Positions 7,650-16,211 of a stretch of DNA of 64,000 nt are shown here, piece after piece. The notes below the pieces were generated by a model. It ran no database searches. It was not told where the DNA came from and saw only the letters and a list, made by a program, of their open reading frames with translations. The stretch covers positions 806,001 through 870,000 of the forward strand of contig NC_012982.1 of assembly GCF_000023785.1 (NCBI RefSeq), given 5' to 3'. Numbering within the stretch: the first letter of the stretch is position 1; every line of letters begins with the position of its first letter. The translations under genes were made by a program, and so were the position numbers. Origin of the DNA: Hirschia baltica ATCC 49814 (GTDB taxonomy: Bacteria; Pseudomonadota; Alphaproteobacteria; Caulobacterales; Hyphomonadaceae).

Positions 7650-10600
7650 TTAATCAAGCTCTTTTTTCCATTCTACTGAAACTTTGGCACCGTTTTCATT
7701 TCCAAAAACAGTTCCAACTTCGACATTCTCAACAGGTTCCCATTCAATCGCAAGATCGGACTGGCCACTGGCACGACTTCTCAATTCCACATAGACGTTT
7801 TCCGACAGGTATTTACCGGTTTCAAGTTGTGGGTTGCTGTCAGCATCTTGTGAGACAACAAGGCGATCAAGCCCAATAGCATTTTGAATACTGGATAATG
7901 GTGAGAAACCTTCGCCATTTCCGGTCATGTTCGCTGCTGCTACAGCAAGTTGGGCGGCTTCAACAGCACTGAGTTGGGTTGGCGCACGGCCAAATAAAAG
8001 TCTGGAAATGATTTCATCTTCGGGCAGGTCTGGTGAAGAAGAAAAGCTTATCGTGGGCGAACGGACCGAACCTGAAACATTGATAATGGATGTGACGCCG
8101 TCCGATGTGCGTCTTGCCTGCATGTCTGTGGTTGCTTCAGCTGGGTTGCCGTCAAGTCGCACAACACCTTCGGAGAAAGCAAAGGGCTGACCTAAAAGTG
8201 AAAATTCTCCACGCACAATGTTGGCTGTGCCTCGAACGTCAGGCGTTTTGAGAGTTCCTTTGATCCGCGTATCAGCAGACAATTCAATATTTAAACCGCG
8301 GCCCGTCACGTAGACACGGCGGTCTGCGGTAACTTTCATATCCAATGCCATTTTTGATGTCGGAGACACTTCTGGTTCTTGGTTTTCAAGATCGTCTATT
8401 TCATCGAGGAAAATAACATCAATGGTTTTGACACCTGAGGAGCCAAATTGCGCGATGTTGACTTTCGCTTGATCAATATTGAGATCACCCGCAATTTTAA
8501 TGCCTTCAATTGCTCTGGTGACATCTAGGCGACCGGTAAAGTTTGCGGCGAGGCCGTCTTGTTTTATGGCACCAAAATTATCAAAATCTATGTGCATAGC
8601 TGAAGGCGTTTCAGGAGATAAGAACATCTTACCTGAGCCTGATACAGTTCCACCATCAACACCCGTTGCTGTGGCAGATTCAAGTTCAATACTCTTAGTA
8701 TCAAAGTTTACGAGCGCTTCTATATTTGACATGCGTGCGCCATAGCGGTCGTGTTCAAAGTCTGTGTCGGAAATAGTAGCTTGGCCGACAGGTCTCAGCT
8801 CCAATAGCGGTGCTTCTGCTTCCGCATTTAATTCGAAAAAACCGTTTAAAGCGACGCTGTCTAATCCGACCAACGCCCAAGCTGCTTCTAATTTCCCAAG
8901 CGCACCAATATCCAGTCTTGCGACGTCATTTTGGTTCAAGTTAGGAATTCCGTTTTCAACTTGCATTGGAACAGAGAAAACAGCATCAACGTTGAGGTCG
9001 CCGCCATTGTGGGCTTCAAATACAGATACAAGACGTTCCTCTATGAATTCGCCATCAATGCTTGCATTGATAAAAGCAATGGCATCGCCTTCACGTCCGG
9101 CATCTTTTAACTCAAGGTTATAGGTTCCACTACCTGTTGTATCCTGAGCGCTCCAATCAGCATTTGCATCGAGGCTGCCGGTTAGACCTTCTCGACCAAA
9201 TAGAGCGTTTATGCGGCTTAATGAAAGTGTCTCAATTGCGAGCTTCAAGCCTGTGTCTGTTTGTGTTTTTGAGCCTGATAAATTGATGATGCCGCCAAGG
9301 CTATCTAGCTTGGCATCAATAGATAGCAGATCAGCCGATTGGGTGATTTTGACTGGTTCAACTGAGCTAAAGCTTTCTTCATCCATCTTACCGTCGAGAG
9401 AAAATGTAATATTGCGGCTTTCTTCAACTTGCGTTGCATTTCCGCGAATAACTATTTCCACCGGTGTATCTGGGGCGACAAGCGTCATAAAACCATTCGT
9501 TTTAACATCAAAGTCAAAAGCGTTTGGTTTACCTGAAGCATTGATCGTTGTGACTGGCAGAAGCGTATCACCGAACACAAGGTCAGTTGCTTTAGCCGAC
9601 AATTGCAGCGTTTCGCCCGTCAAATTGCCTTGAACGTCGATTGCACCATCAAGTCCCAAAGCTGCCAATGTACCTTTCAGGTCAATAGTTGCATTTAGGG
9701 GAGCTTGGTCGGATAAAGATGCATTAGCGTTTAAGTTCAAATCCGCCCAATTTGCTTGCAGTGTTTTGATTTCTAATCCGTTATCATACGATATCTGAGA
9801 TGTCCCTTTTAAGGGGCGATCATTCGCAGATGCTTCTATTTGGATGTCCGTTAGGATGCCGCCATCTTGAATCTGACCATTTGAAGTCAGCGATAAATCC
9901 GCAATGTCCAATCCATTTGCGGCGATTGAAGATGCCGTAAATGAAAGGTCTTCAGTGAGGTTGGTCAATGGTCCGTTGAGATCAAGTGCGAGAACAGCAT
10001 TGCGAGCCTGCACGCTTTGAAGGTTCAGGGCAGGGATGTTCGCAACAAGTTTGGTGATCAATTGCTCGTTTTCCATGGAGCCCCTGACCAAAGCCATGTT
10101 TGCCCCTGAATCAATATTTGCGTCAAATGTGATAGGCCCAGACGCTAGCATGGAGGCGGCGACATCAAGGTTTACCGGCCCATCTAGAAATGCCTGAATA
10201 TTTTCATTTGAAGACGTGATTTCTGAATTTTTGGATTTGAGCGATAGCTTAAAAGGTGCGCTTGGGCCAGCGCGGTCAAGTGTCGTATTAAACTGGATTG
10301 CCCCATTAAGAGCGTCGGTGAAATGACTTACATTTTTTAGGTTGGAATTGAGTTTGAAAGACGACTTTCCTTCGGTTGAAAGATTACCTTTGCCTGATGT
10401 ATCAAACTGTGCAGCTTTCAATTCAAACTGATCAAGATTCAAGTTTTGCGAGGCAATATCTAATTGACCGCGAATGTTAGAAGTGAGTTTAGCACCCAGC
10501 GCATCATCAAGGGCCGCAATTTGCGTGCGCAATTTGTTGGTTGCCGTATCTATTTTAAATTTAAGCGTGTCATCAGCCAATTGGGAATCTAAGTTTATTT

Positions 10601-11846
10601 CTGCTGATTGGATTGTGCGACCTGAATAAGCAAATTGATCAGCGATTAGTTTACCAGCCAGCTTTGATTGCGTGTCGCCATATTGCCAAACACCATCAAA
10701 CTTGGCTGATTTGGCCTTGAGGTCGGGCATTTGTGAAAGCTGAGTAAGTGATAATATGTCAGCCTTAAGCGTCCAAATGTCTAACATTTCTGGCTTGCGC
10801 AAATTCACGGGTCCAGATGTGCTGATCTCTAGTACACGCGATACAAAATGTGCTGTCAGCTCTGCTTTACGAAGTGATGTGAGATTTGCATCTAAGTCGA
10901 GGTTGAGCGTGGAGCCTAATCGGTCAGTTGCCGGGTTAGCTAAAGCAAAACCTTCAAGATCAGCAATGATATTGAATTTGGCGACAGAAGCCGTGCTTTT
11001 TCCATCAAGGCTCGCAATAGTTTTGGGGCCCAATGATAAATTTCCTAGGCTTTCCCAGTTTTTAAGGTCGCCTTTCCCTGAGAAGAGAAGTGTTAAATCA
11101 TCTTCAAGCGGAGCAGGTAGGAATGTTGAAACAAAGCCGTTTTGTGGAATTTTAATATCCACATGACCGTTTAAGAGTTTTTTCAAACTCCAGTTCAAAT
11201 CAATGTTTATGGTCTCTTCGTCTTGCCTAATTAAGCTGCCATCATCGTTTAAGCCGGCTGTGGATGTCGCGAGTTTAAGATAACTTTGCGTGCTTCCAAT
11301 ATCAGCGCTTAGGTTAAGGCTGTGGCGAGTTTCAGGAAGGCCGGTTTCTTGCGCTATTGAGACCTTTGGAATATCTGCTTCTTCAAGAACAAAACGTTTG
11401 ATGAAGATAGAACTCGGTGTTTCATCATCGTCTTTTTCAGGAGAAGCTGGCAGTAAAGGTTTGCGGCTGACATCTATCGAGCCGATACCGATGGAATTGA
11501 GGTATAAGGTCTTACCAATTAGCTTTAATGGTTTCCATTTTAATTCAGCATTTTGGGCGTTTAACCATTCGCCATCCGTATCTTGGATAGAGAGCTTAGC
11601 AATTTTGAACCGGCCTAAAACATCACCTTCAAATCCGTCAATCTGGATTTGTTGCCCAGCTATAATCCGTCCTTCAAGCTGATCTTCGATAATACCGCGT
11701 CCAATAGGGCTGGCGATCAAAAGGCGAAGCAGCAATACGGTGAGAAAAAGGCCAGCAAAAATCCATAGGACTATTCTAAACCAACGCTTCTTTTGTGGAG
11801 TTGGCTTTTCTGTTTCTGTCACGTGTGTCGGTGTTTCATTTTGCAT
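7650..11846 (-). CDS. tamB: Translocation and assembly module subunit TamB
   Basis: 1398 residues. One N-terminal membrane anchor (about 23-45) follows a short basic cytoplasmic segment (TPQKKRWFR). The rest is a periplasmic repetitive beta-rich rod of the AsmA/TamB type, ending in a DUF490/TamB C-terminal domain (about 1050-1398, with GEFSLLGQPFAFSEGVVRLDG and the closing LAIEWEP...VSVEWKKELD). It spans the periplasm from inner membrane to TamA and helps insert outer-membrane proteins or carry lipids. Its ATG overlaps the tamA stop by one base (TAATG), so the two are co-translated. Confidence 0.95.
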   Translation of the reverse strand: MQNETPTHVTETEKPTPQKKRWFRIVLWIFAGLFLTVLLLRLLIASPIGRGIIEDQLEGRIIAGQQIQIDGFEGDVLGRFKIAKLSIQDTDGEWLNAQNAELKWKPLKLIGKTLYLNSIGIGSIDVSRKPLLPASPEKDDDETPSSIFIKRFVLEEADIPKVSIAQETGLPETRHSLNLSADIGSTQSYLKLATSTAGLNDDGSLIRQDEETINIDLNWSLKKLLNGHVDIKIPQNGFVSTFLPAPLEDDLTLLFSGKGDLKNWESLGNLSLGPKTIASLDGKSTASVAKFNIIADLEGFALANPATDRLGSTLNLDLDANLTSLRKAELTAHFVSRVLEISTSGPVNLRKPEMLDIWTLKADILSLTQLSQMPDLKAKSAKFDGVWQYGDTQSKLAGKLIADQFAYSGRTIQSAEINLDSQLADDTLKFKIDTATNKLRTQIAALDDALGAKLTSNIRGQLDIASQNLNLDQFELKAAQFDTSGKGNLSTEGKSSFKLNSNLKNVSHFTDALNGAIQFNTTLDRAGPSAPFKLSLKSKNSEITSSNENIQAFLDGPVNLDVAASMLASGPITFDANIDSGANMALVRGSMENEQLITKLVANIPALNLQSVQARNAVLALDLNGPLTNLTEDLSFTASSIAANGLDIADLSLTSNGQIQDGGILTDIQIEASANDRPLKGTSQISYDNGLEIKTLQANWADLNLNANASLSDQAPLNATIDLKGTLAALGLDGAIDVQGNLTGETLQLSAKATDLVFGDTLLPVTTINASGKPNAFDFDVKTNGFMTLVAPDTPVEIVIRGNATQVEESRNITFSLDGKMDEESFSSVEPVKITQSADLLSIDAKLDSLGGIINLSGSKTQTDTGLKLAIETLSLSRINALFGREGLTGSLDANADWSAQDTTGSGTYNLELKDAGREGDAIAFINASIDGEFIEERLVSVFEAHNGGDLNVDAVFSVPMQVENGIPNLNQNDVARLDIGALGKLEAAWALVGLDSVALNGFFELNAEAEAPLLELRPVGQATISDTDFEHDRYGARMSNIEALVNFDTKSIELESATATGVDGGTVSGSGKMFLSPETPSAMHIDFDNFGAIKQDGLAANFTGRLDVTRAIEGIKIAGDLNIDQAKVNIAQFGSSGVKTIDVIFLDEIDDLENQEPEVSPTSKMALDMKVTADRRVYVTGRGLNIELSADTRIKGTLKTPDVRGTANIVRGEFSLLGQPFAFSEGVVRLDGNPAEATTDMQARRTSDGVTSIINVSGSVRSPTISFSSSPDLPEDEIISRLLFGRAPTQLSAVEAAQLAVAAANMTGNGEGFSPLSSIQNAIGLDRLVVSQDADSNPQLETGKYLSENVYVELRSRASGQSDLAIEWEPVENVEVGTVFGNENGAKVSVEWKKELD

Positions 11847-13594
11847 TAGAATGCTTGTCCAATGCTTAGATATAATAGGAGGCGTTCATCGCTGTCGCGC
11901 GGATCAATGGGCGTTGCCACATCTAAGCGTAGAGGACCGAAACTTGTGTAATACCGCAGACCTAGACCGGCACCCATGCGCAAGTTGGAAAATGATGGTG
12001 TTTGACTTTCGCCAACTTCACCCGCATCGACAAAAGCAACCATACCTAAATTGTTTTTAAATCTGATGCGTGCTTCCGCGCTCATTTCAACAAGACTACG
12101 CCCACCTAACGGGTCGCCATCTGCATCGAATGGGCCAATGCTTTGGTATTCATACCCACGCACTGATCCACCACCACCTGCATAGAAACGACGGGTGGAA
12201 GGTATATCAGCGACAGCAGAGCCAGCGATTCCGCCCACTTTCAAACGTCCAGCAAGAATATATTTGTCTTCGTTAAAGCTAGTATAGCCCCGCGCTTGCG
12301 CTGTTGTTGTGATGAATTGTCCTTCTGCATCACCAAGACTATAAGCTGGTTCTGCACCTACTTGGAGGCGAACGCCCTGAGTCGGGTCCAATACATTGTC
12401 TGTATTGTCAAAACGAGCGCCGCCACGGCCAGTAATGATTTGAAAATCTAACTCAGTGTCATTTTGAGTTTCTTGACCGACTTCCAGTCCGATCCCAGCA
12501 TAAACATCAATGTTTTTTGTCCATGGATGTTCATACAAAGCATTTGTTGAGATGGACCTACTATCATAAGCATCTGTTTGCTCATTGATGATCGCAGCAT
12601 CAACAAGCAAGCTGTGGCGATATCCACCATTTAAGGGTTGCTTCCAGCTCGTGGTGAGGGATTGTTCCAAACTACTAAGGTAAAGATCAATATTCACAGT
12701 ATCTGCGCGACCTGAAAAATTGCGCATTTCATACCCAGCCTGCAAACCAAAGCCTTCTGTCGTTGCATAGCTCGCACCAGCTGACACTGTGCGTCTTGAA
12801 GCGTCTTCTAATGTCACAAGAACATCTCTGACTTCACATTGTTCTGCATTGTCTGTTTCAACAGGAGCAGAAAGGTCGATTTTGGCGTATTTGTATAATT
12901 GCGTTTCAGATAGTCGGGTTTTGTACTGATCAATAATATCAGGCGAATATGTGTCGCCATTTTTAAACGGAGATAATTTGTGCAAGATATTCTCGCGCGT
13001 GCGGCCTGGATTATTTGCGGTGATATCTCCAAGACAGACTTTCGGGCCAGTCGTGAAATTGTAAGTGAGATCAACAGTTGCTGCTTTGCGATCTCCAATC
13101 ACTTGTCGCGCTTGTGAGCTAGCGTCAGCATAACCGCTTGTGCGCAGTTGAGATAAGAGACGTTTCTCTTCATTCAGTATCGTATCGGCGCGTGCAATAT
13201 CTCCAGTAAAGATTTGAAAGCTGGGTATATCTGTCTGGATGATTTGCGCATCGCTGAGTTTGAGTTCGATCTTTCCAAGTGTGAAGCGTTTGCCTTGGTC
13301 GAGGCGCACAATGGGTTTTAGAGGTGGTCCGGTTTCAACAGCAATATCAGCACTGGCATCCAGCCAACCTTTGGAGTTGAGAACATCTAAAGCAATACCT
13401 GCTGCACGTCGCGCTTGGTGTCTTGCTGTAAATTTGGAAGTCGTCGGTTCAACTTCTCCCAATAGAAGAGCGACCTCATCTTTTGTAGACTTCTCAATTC
13501 CATCACCGATTAGCTCAACATTTTGTGCAAGCGCGTTTGATGAAGCGTTGAACGCTACAAAACTTGCAAAAAAGAATATGGCTGTTGGCTTCAT
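11846..13594 (-). CDS. tamA: Outer-membrane assembly factor TamA (BamA/TamA family)
   Basis: 582 residues: signal peptide (about 1-23, ending NALAQ), POTRA domains (about 25-260), then a 16-strand beta barrel of the Omp85 family with the diagnostic RRFYAGGGGSVRGYEYQ motif (L6 loop VRGY) and a C-terminal strand ending in Phe (LYLSIGQAF), the signal for insertion by BamA. Works with TamB, encoded immediately downstream. The motif RGYxY and the terminal Phe leave little doubt about the family; TamA rather than BamA is inferred from the partner and from the short POTRA region. Confidence 0.95.
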   Translation of the reverse strand: MKPTAIFFFASFVAFNASSNALAQNVELIGDGIEKSTKDEVALLLGEVEPTTSKFTARHQARRAAGIALDVLNSKGWLDASADIAVETGPPLKPIVRLDQGKRFTLGKIELKLSDAQIIQTDIPSFQIFTGDIARADTILNEEKRLLSQLRTSGYADASSQARQVIGDRKAATVDLTYNFTTGPKVCLGDITANNPGRTRENILHKLSPFKNGDTYSPDIIDQYKTRLSETQLYKYAKIDLSAPVETDNAEQCEVRDVLVTLEDASRRTVSAGASYATTEGFGLQAGYEMRNFSGRADTVNIDLYLSSLEQSLTTSWKQPLNGGYRHSLLVDAAIINEQTDAYDSRSISTNALYEHPWTKNIDVYAGIGLEVGQETQNDTELDFQIITGRGGARFDNTDNVLDPTQGVRLQVGAEPAYSLGDAEGQFITTTAQARGYTSFNEDKYILAGRLKVGGIAGSAVADIPSTRRFYAGGGGSVRGYEYQSIGPFDADGDPLGGRSLVEMSAEARIRFKNNLGMVAFVDAGEVGESQTPSFSNLRMGAGLGLRYYTSFGPLRLDVATPIDPRDSDERLLLYLSIGQAF

Positions 13595-13748
13595 TAGAGG
13601 GGTCTTGTCTTGAGCTGTGCGCCATATTGAAAAGCGTCGAAAAATAATTGCTAATATAGATTAGCGTTACTGTATTGAGTTTTGGTAGAATATAGCGCGA
13701 ATATATGGCGTAATTTGGAATATTTCAGAAAGAATTTCGACGTTAACC

Positions 13749-14615
13749 ATGAATGTTTCCAAATACATAAACATGCTTCTAGCTAATGAAGAAAACCTCT
13801 CATCAAACTCGTTTAATAGGAGAGTTTTTCTGGCTGCAAGCGGCAGCTCAATTATGTTGAGTGGTTGCGGAGGAAAAGCTGAACCAACGGATAAATTGAT
13901 TGCCGGAGAGGTGGGAATTGTCAGCCGCATTCGTGATGGTGATGCATTTACGCTCGATACTGGCCTGTCTGTTAGGTTGGCCGGCATTGAAGCTCCGCGC
14001 CGCGCATGGAATGATCGCCCCGCTGATCCTTTCGGTGAAGAAGCAACAAAGCTATTAAATTTTGAGGCTGTAGGTCGCAAATGCCAGCTCTTTTATGGAG
14101 GGTTGACCAGAGACAGGTATGATAGAGCGATTGCGCATGCGTTTGTTGAAGACGAAGCAGGCCAGACGGTTTGGCTCAATAAAAAAATGATTGAATTGGG
14201 CGGCGCACGTGTGCGCACTTGGGCCGATAATGTTGCCCATGTGCGTCAGCTATATGATCATGAGAGAGATGCGCGAAATTCCAATATAGGATTGTGGGCA
14301 CATTCTGAATACGACGTGTTTTCTCCAAATGCCTTAAAAGATGCGCCGCGCGGTTTAGCTCTGGTGCAAGGGAAAGTGTCAAAAATCAGCGAGGTGCTAG
14401 AGGTCGATAGCCGTTGTTCTGTCGGTGAAGATGGATTGCTGCATCTGACTATGGGGCTTACGCTTGCGCGATCAACAGAACGGATTGATTTGGCTGTTGG
14501 GCAAGAAATTCGCGTGAGGTCAAGCATTCGACGCGAGAAAAATCCAGATGGAAAATATGAGGGTGAAGCCTATCTGGCACCTGATCATTGGGGGCAATTT
14601 GAAATAGTACTTTAA
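13749..14615 (+). CDS. Staphylococcal-nuclease-like protein, probable Tat or lipoprotein export
   Basis: 288 residues. A leader of about 40 residues contains NRRVFLAAS, a twin-arginine-like motif, and then MLSGC, a lipobox with Cys near residue 40. It is followed by an SNase (TNase) fold: GIVSRIRDGDAFTLDTG, VRLAGIEAP, and DRYDRAIAHAFV matching the catalytic Asp/Arg strand pattern, to about residue 175. A second part (about 195-288) resembles a small OB-like region (QGKVSKISEV, VRSSIRREKN). Likely a surface- or periplasm-located nuclease-like protein. The active site needs alignment to judge whether all catalytic residues remain. Transcribed away from tamA. Confidence 0.8.
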   Translation: MNVSKYINMLLANEENLSSNSFNRRVFLAASGSSIMLSGCGGKAEPTDKLIAGEVGIVSRIRDGDAFTLDTGLSVRLAGIEAPRRAWNDRPADPFGEEATKLLNFEAVGRKCQLFYGGLTRDRYDRAIAHAFVEDEAGQTVWLNKKMIELGGARVRTWADNVAHVRQLYDHERDARNSNIGLWAHSEYDVFSPNALKDAPRGLALVQGKVSKISEVLEVDSRCSVGEDGLLHLTMGLTLARSTERIDLAVGQEIRVRSSIRREKNPDGKYEGEAYLAPDHWGQFEIVL

Positions 14616-14640
14616 AATGCTTTGCCAGAAATTCACGCAT

Positions 14641-14675
14641 AAAAAATGCCCTCCATATCATGAAGAGCATTTTTT
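14641..14675 (-). terminator. Terminator of carD
   Basis: Minus-strand transcript forms a stem of about 13 bp with G-U pairs (14662-14675 against 14641-14654) ending in a run of six T. Located 26 bases past the carD stop, between convergent genes. Confidence 0.7.
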
Positions 14676-14700
14676 GAATTTCTTATATCTTCAAAGAAGA

Positions 14701-15216
14701 TTAAGCAGCGCGTTGTGCCAAAGATTGTGACAAGCGAGCAACAGCTTCTGTGTGTTCAATGTTCTCAACAACAGCAAGCTCACGTGCCATGCGGTCTAGT
14801 GCTGATTCATACAATTGACGCTCAGAGTAAGACTGATCTGGTTGGTCATCTGCACGGTGAAGATCGCGAACAACTTCAGCAATTGAAATCAAGTCACCAG
14901 AATTGATCTTCGCTTCGTATTCTTGCGCGCGACGAGACCACATTGTGCGTTTAATGCGAGCGCGGCCACCAAGAGTTTTGATCGCGTCACCAACAACTTT
15001 TGTTGATGCAAGCGAGCGCATGCCTGAAGATTTTGCTTTAGCTGTAGGTACGCGAAGGATGAGTTTGTCTTGTTCAAATGCAACAACATAAACTTCGAGT
15101 TTCATGTCTGCGACTTCTTGGACTTCAACTGCGGTCACGCGGCCTACGCCGTGTGCTGGATATACAATGTGTTGTTCTACTTCAAACATAGACCCGGTAC
15201 CTGCTTGGTTAGCCAT
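14701..15216 (-). CDS. carD: CarD/CdnL-family RNA polymerase-binding regulator
   Basis: 171 residues. The N-terminal RNA-polymerase interaction domain has the family motif VYPAHGVGRV; the C-terminal part is helical, with the conserved MWSRRAQEYEAKINSGD and the basic Trp-bearing segment that touches the promoter upstream of the bubble. In Caulobacter and myxobacteria CdnL stabilises open complexes at rRNA and other housekeeping promoters. Start at 15216 is chosen because it gives the usual length and follows GAGG/GCGGA. It has its own promoter (15342-15370) and a terminator, although it follows fdxA in the conserved helicase-S4-fdxA-carD run. Confidence 0.94.
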   Translation of the reverse strand: MANQAGTGSMFEVEQHIVYPAHGVGRVTAVEVQEVADMKLEVYVVAFEQDKLILRVPTAKAKSSGMRSLASTKVVGDAIKTLGGRARIKRTMWSRRAQEYEAKINSGDLISIAEVVRDLHRADDQPDQSYSERQLYESALDRMARELAVVENIEHTEAVARLSQSLAQRAA

Positions 15217-15341
15217 TCCGCAATATTCCTCTTTACTCAACCATAAGGCCAAAAAGACCTGTTTCGTTAACGCGGGGAGGCATTACGATAAGGGCTGTTT
15301 GGCGCGATATATTTATTGTTCTGCTCCTCAGCAGAGGATGT

Positions 15342-15370
15342 AATATAGCAAAAATTAGGGTTTTGTTCAA
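15342..15370 (-). promoter_or_regulatory. Probable carD promoter
   Basis: On the minus strand TTGAAC (15365-15370), 17-base spacer, TATATT (15342-15347): a close sigma-70 match. The predicted start near 15335 leaves a leader of about 120 bases that can fold a small CTGCT/AGCAG hairpin. Confidence 0.65.
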
Positions 15371-15451
15371 GTCTTCGTCACAAACTGGTAATGTTTGACA
15401 CAAAGCATGGGTAAAATCTTAATTTATACAATGGGTTGGTTAATGTGTAAC

Positions 15452-15793
15452 CTAGTCACCTGTTCCAGGCTTTTCTGAGAAATGCGGACCAAGTTTATCT
15501 TTCACCTGTGACCATTCATCTGCATCTTCAGGCGGATCTTTACGAACGGTGATGTTTGGCCATTTGGCTGCGTATTCAGTATTTAGTTTCAGCCATTTAC
15601 CGTCTTTATCGTCCTCAGTATCAGGAACAATTGCTTCGGCAGGACATTCTGGCTCACATACACCACAATCAATACATTCTTCTGGATCTATGACCAGCAT
15701 GTTTTCACCTTCGTAAAAACAATCGACAGGACATACTTCAACGCAGTCTGTGTATTTACATTTTATGCATGCGTCGATGACGATATAGGTCAA
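15452..15793 (-). CDS. fdxA: Seven-iron ferredoxin FdxA
   Basis: Small electron carrier. The cysteine pattern CIKCKYTDC-x3-CPVDC with [12 protein letters not shown] matches the Azotobacter FdI type, which holds one [3Fe-4S] and one [4Fe-4S] cluster, followed by the long C-terminal extension ([15 protein letters not shown]). I place the start at a TTG (15793): it has GGAG nine bases upstream and yields the standard TYIV opening and 113 residues. The GTG at 15808 lies on that ribosome site and would add five residues. Lies between the S4-protein gene and carD, as in many alphaproteobacteria. Confidence 0.93.
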   Translation of the reverse strand: MTYIVIDACIKCKYTDCVEVCPVDCFYEGENMLVIDPEECIDCGVCEPECPAEAIVPDTEDDKDGKWLKLNTEYAAKWPNITVRKDPPEDADEWSQVKDKLGPHFSEKPGTGD

Positions 15794-15877
15794 GGCTGGT
15801 AACTCCACGTGTTTGTTCAGAGAGTGACATCCAAAATTTCTGCGCTGGTGTCAATTGAGGAAAGCTAGTAGGCGCGT

Positions 15878-16198
15878 TTAGTCACGCTCTTTTAGCTGAT
15901 CTTCTATCAATGTGTAACATTTTTGCGCTTCTGGGGCGGGGCCACGTCTCAAAGGTAGGTTGAGCACACTTAGTGTTACGATTTCCTTATTGCAATAAAA
16001 GCTCACAATATCTCCCACAAAAATATTGGCTGCAGGTTTATTTGTTCTGCGTGTTTCGCCATTGCGCGATATTCGTACATTCTTTTTTGTGATCTGGGAC
16101 GTAGCAAGTGCGCGTGTTTTGAAAAAACGGATGCGGTGTAGAAATAAATCTACCCGCATCCTGTCTGTTTCATCGGGTGAGGCGTCTTGTTTTGCCAA
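15878..16198 (-). CDS. S4-domain RNA-binding protein (HslR/Hsp15-like)
   Basis: 106 residues. The S4 RNA-binding motif begins at RVDLFLHRIRFFKTRALAT and continues through KKNVRISRNGE...VGDIVSF. Hsp15 homologues bind stalled 50S subunits carrying peptidyl-tRNA. The start is a TTG at 16198 with GAGGG just upstream at a rather short four-base spacing; an in-frame ATG at 16159 would begin right at the S4 domain. Thirteen bases separate it from the helicase gene, so the two are co-transcribed. Confidence 0.88.
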   Translation of the reverse strand: MAKQDASPDETDRMRVDLFLHRIRFFKTRALATSQITKKNVRISRNGETRRTNKPAANIFVGDIVSFYCNKEIVTLSVLNLPLRRGPAPEAQKCYTLIEDQLKERD

Positions 16199-16211
16199 TT
16201 AACCCTCGTGC

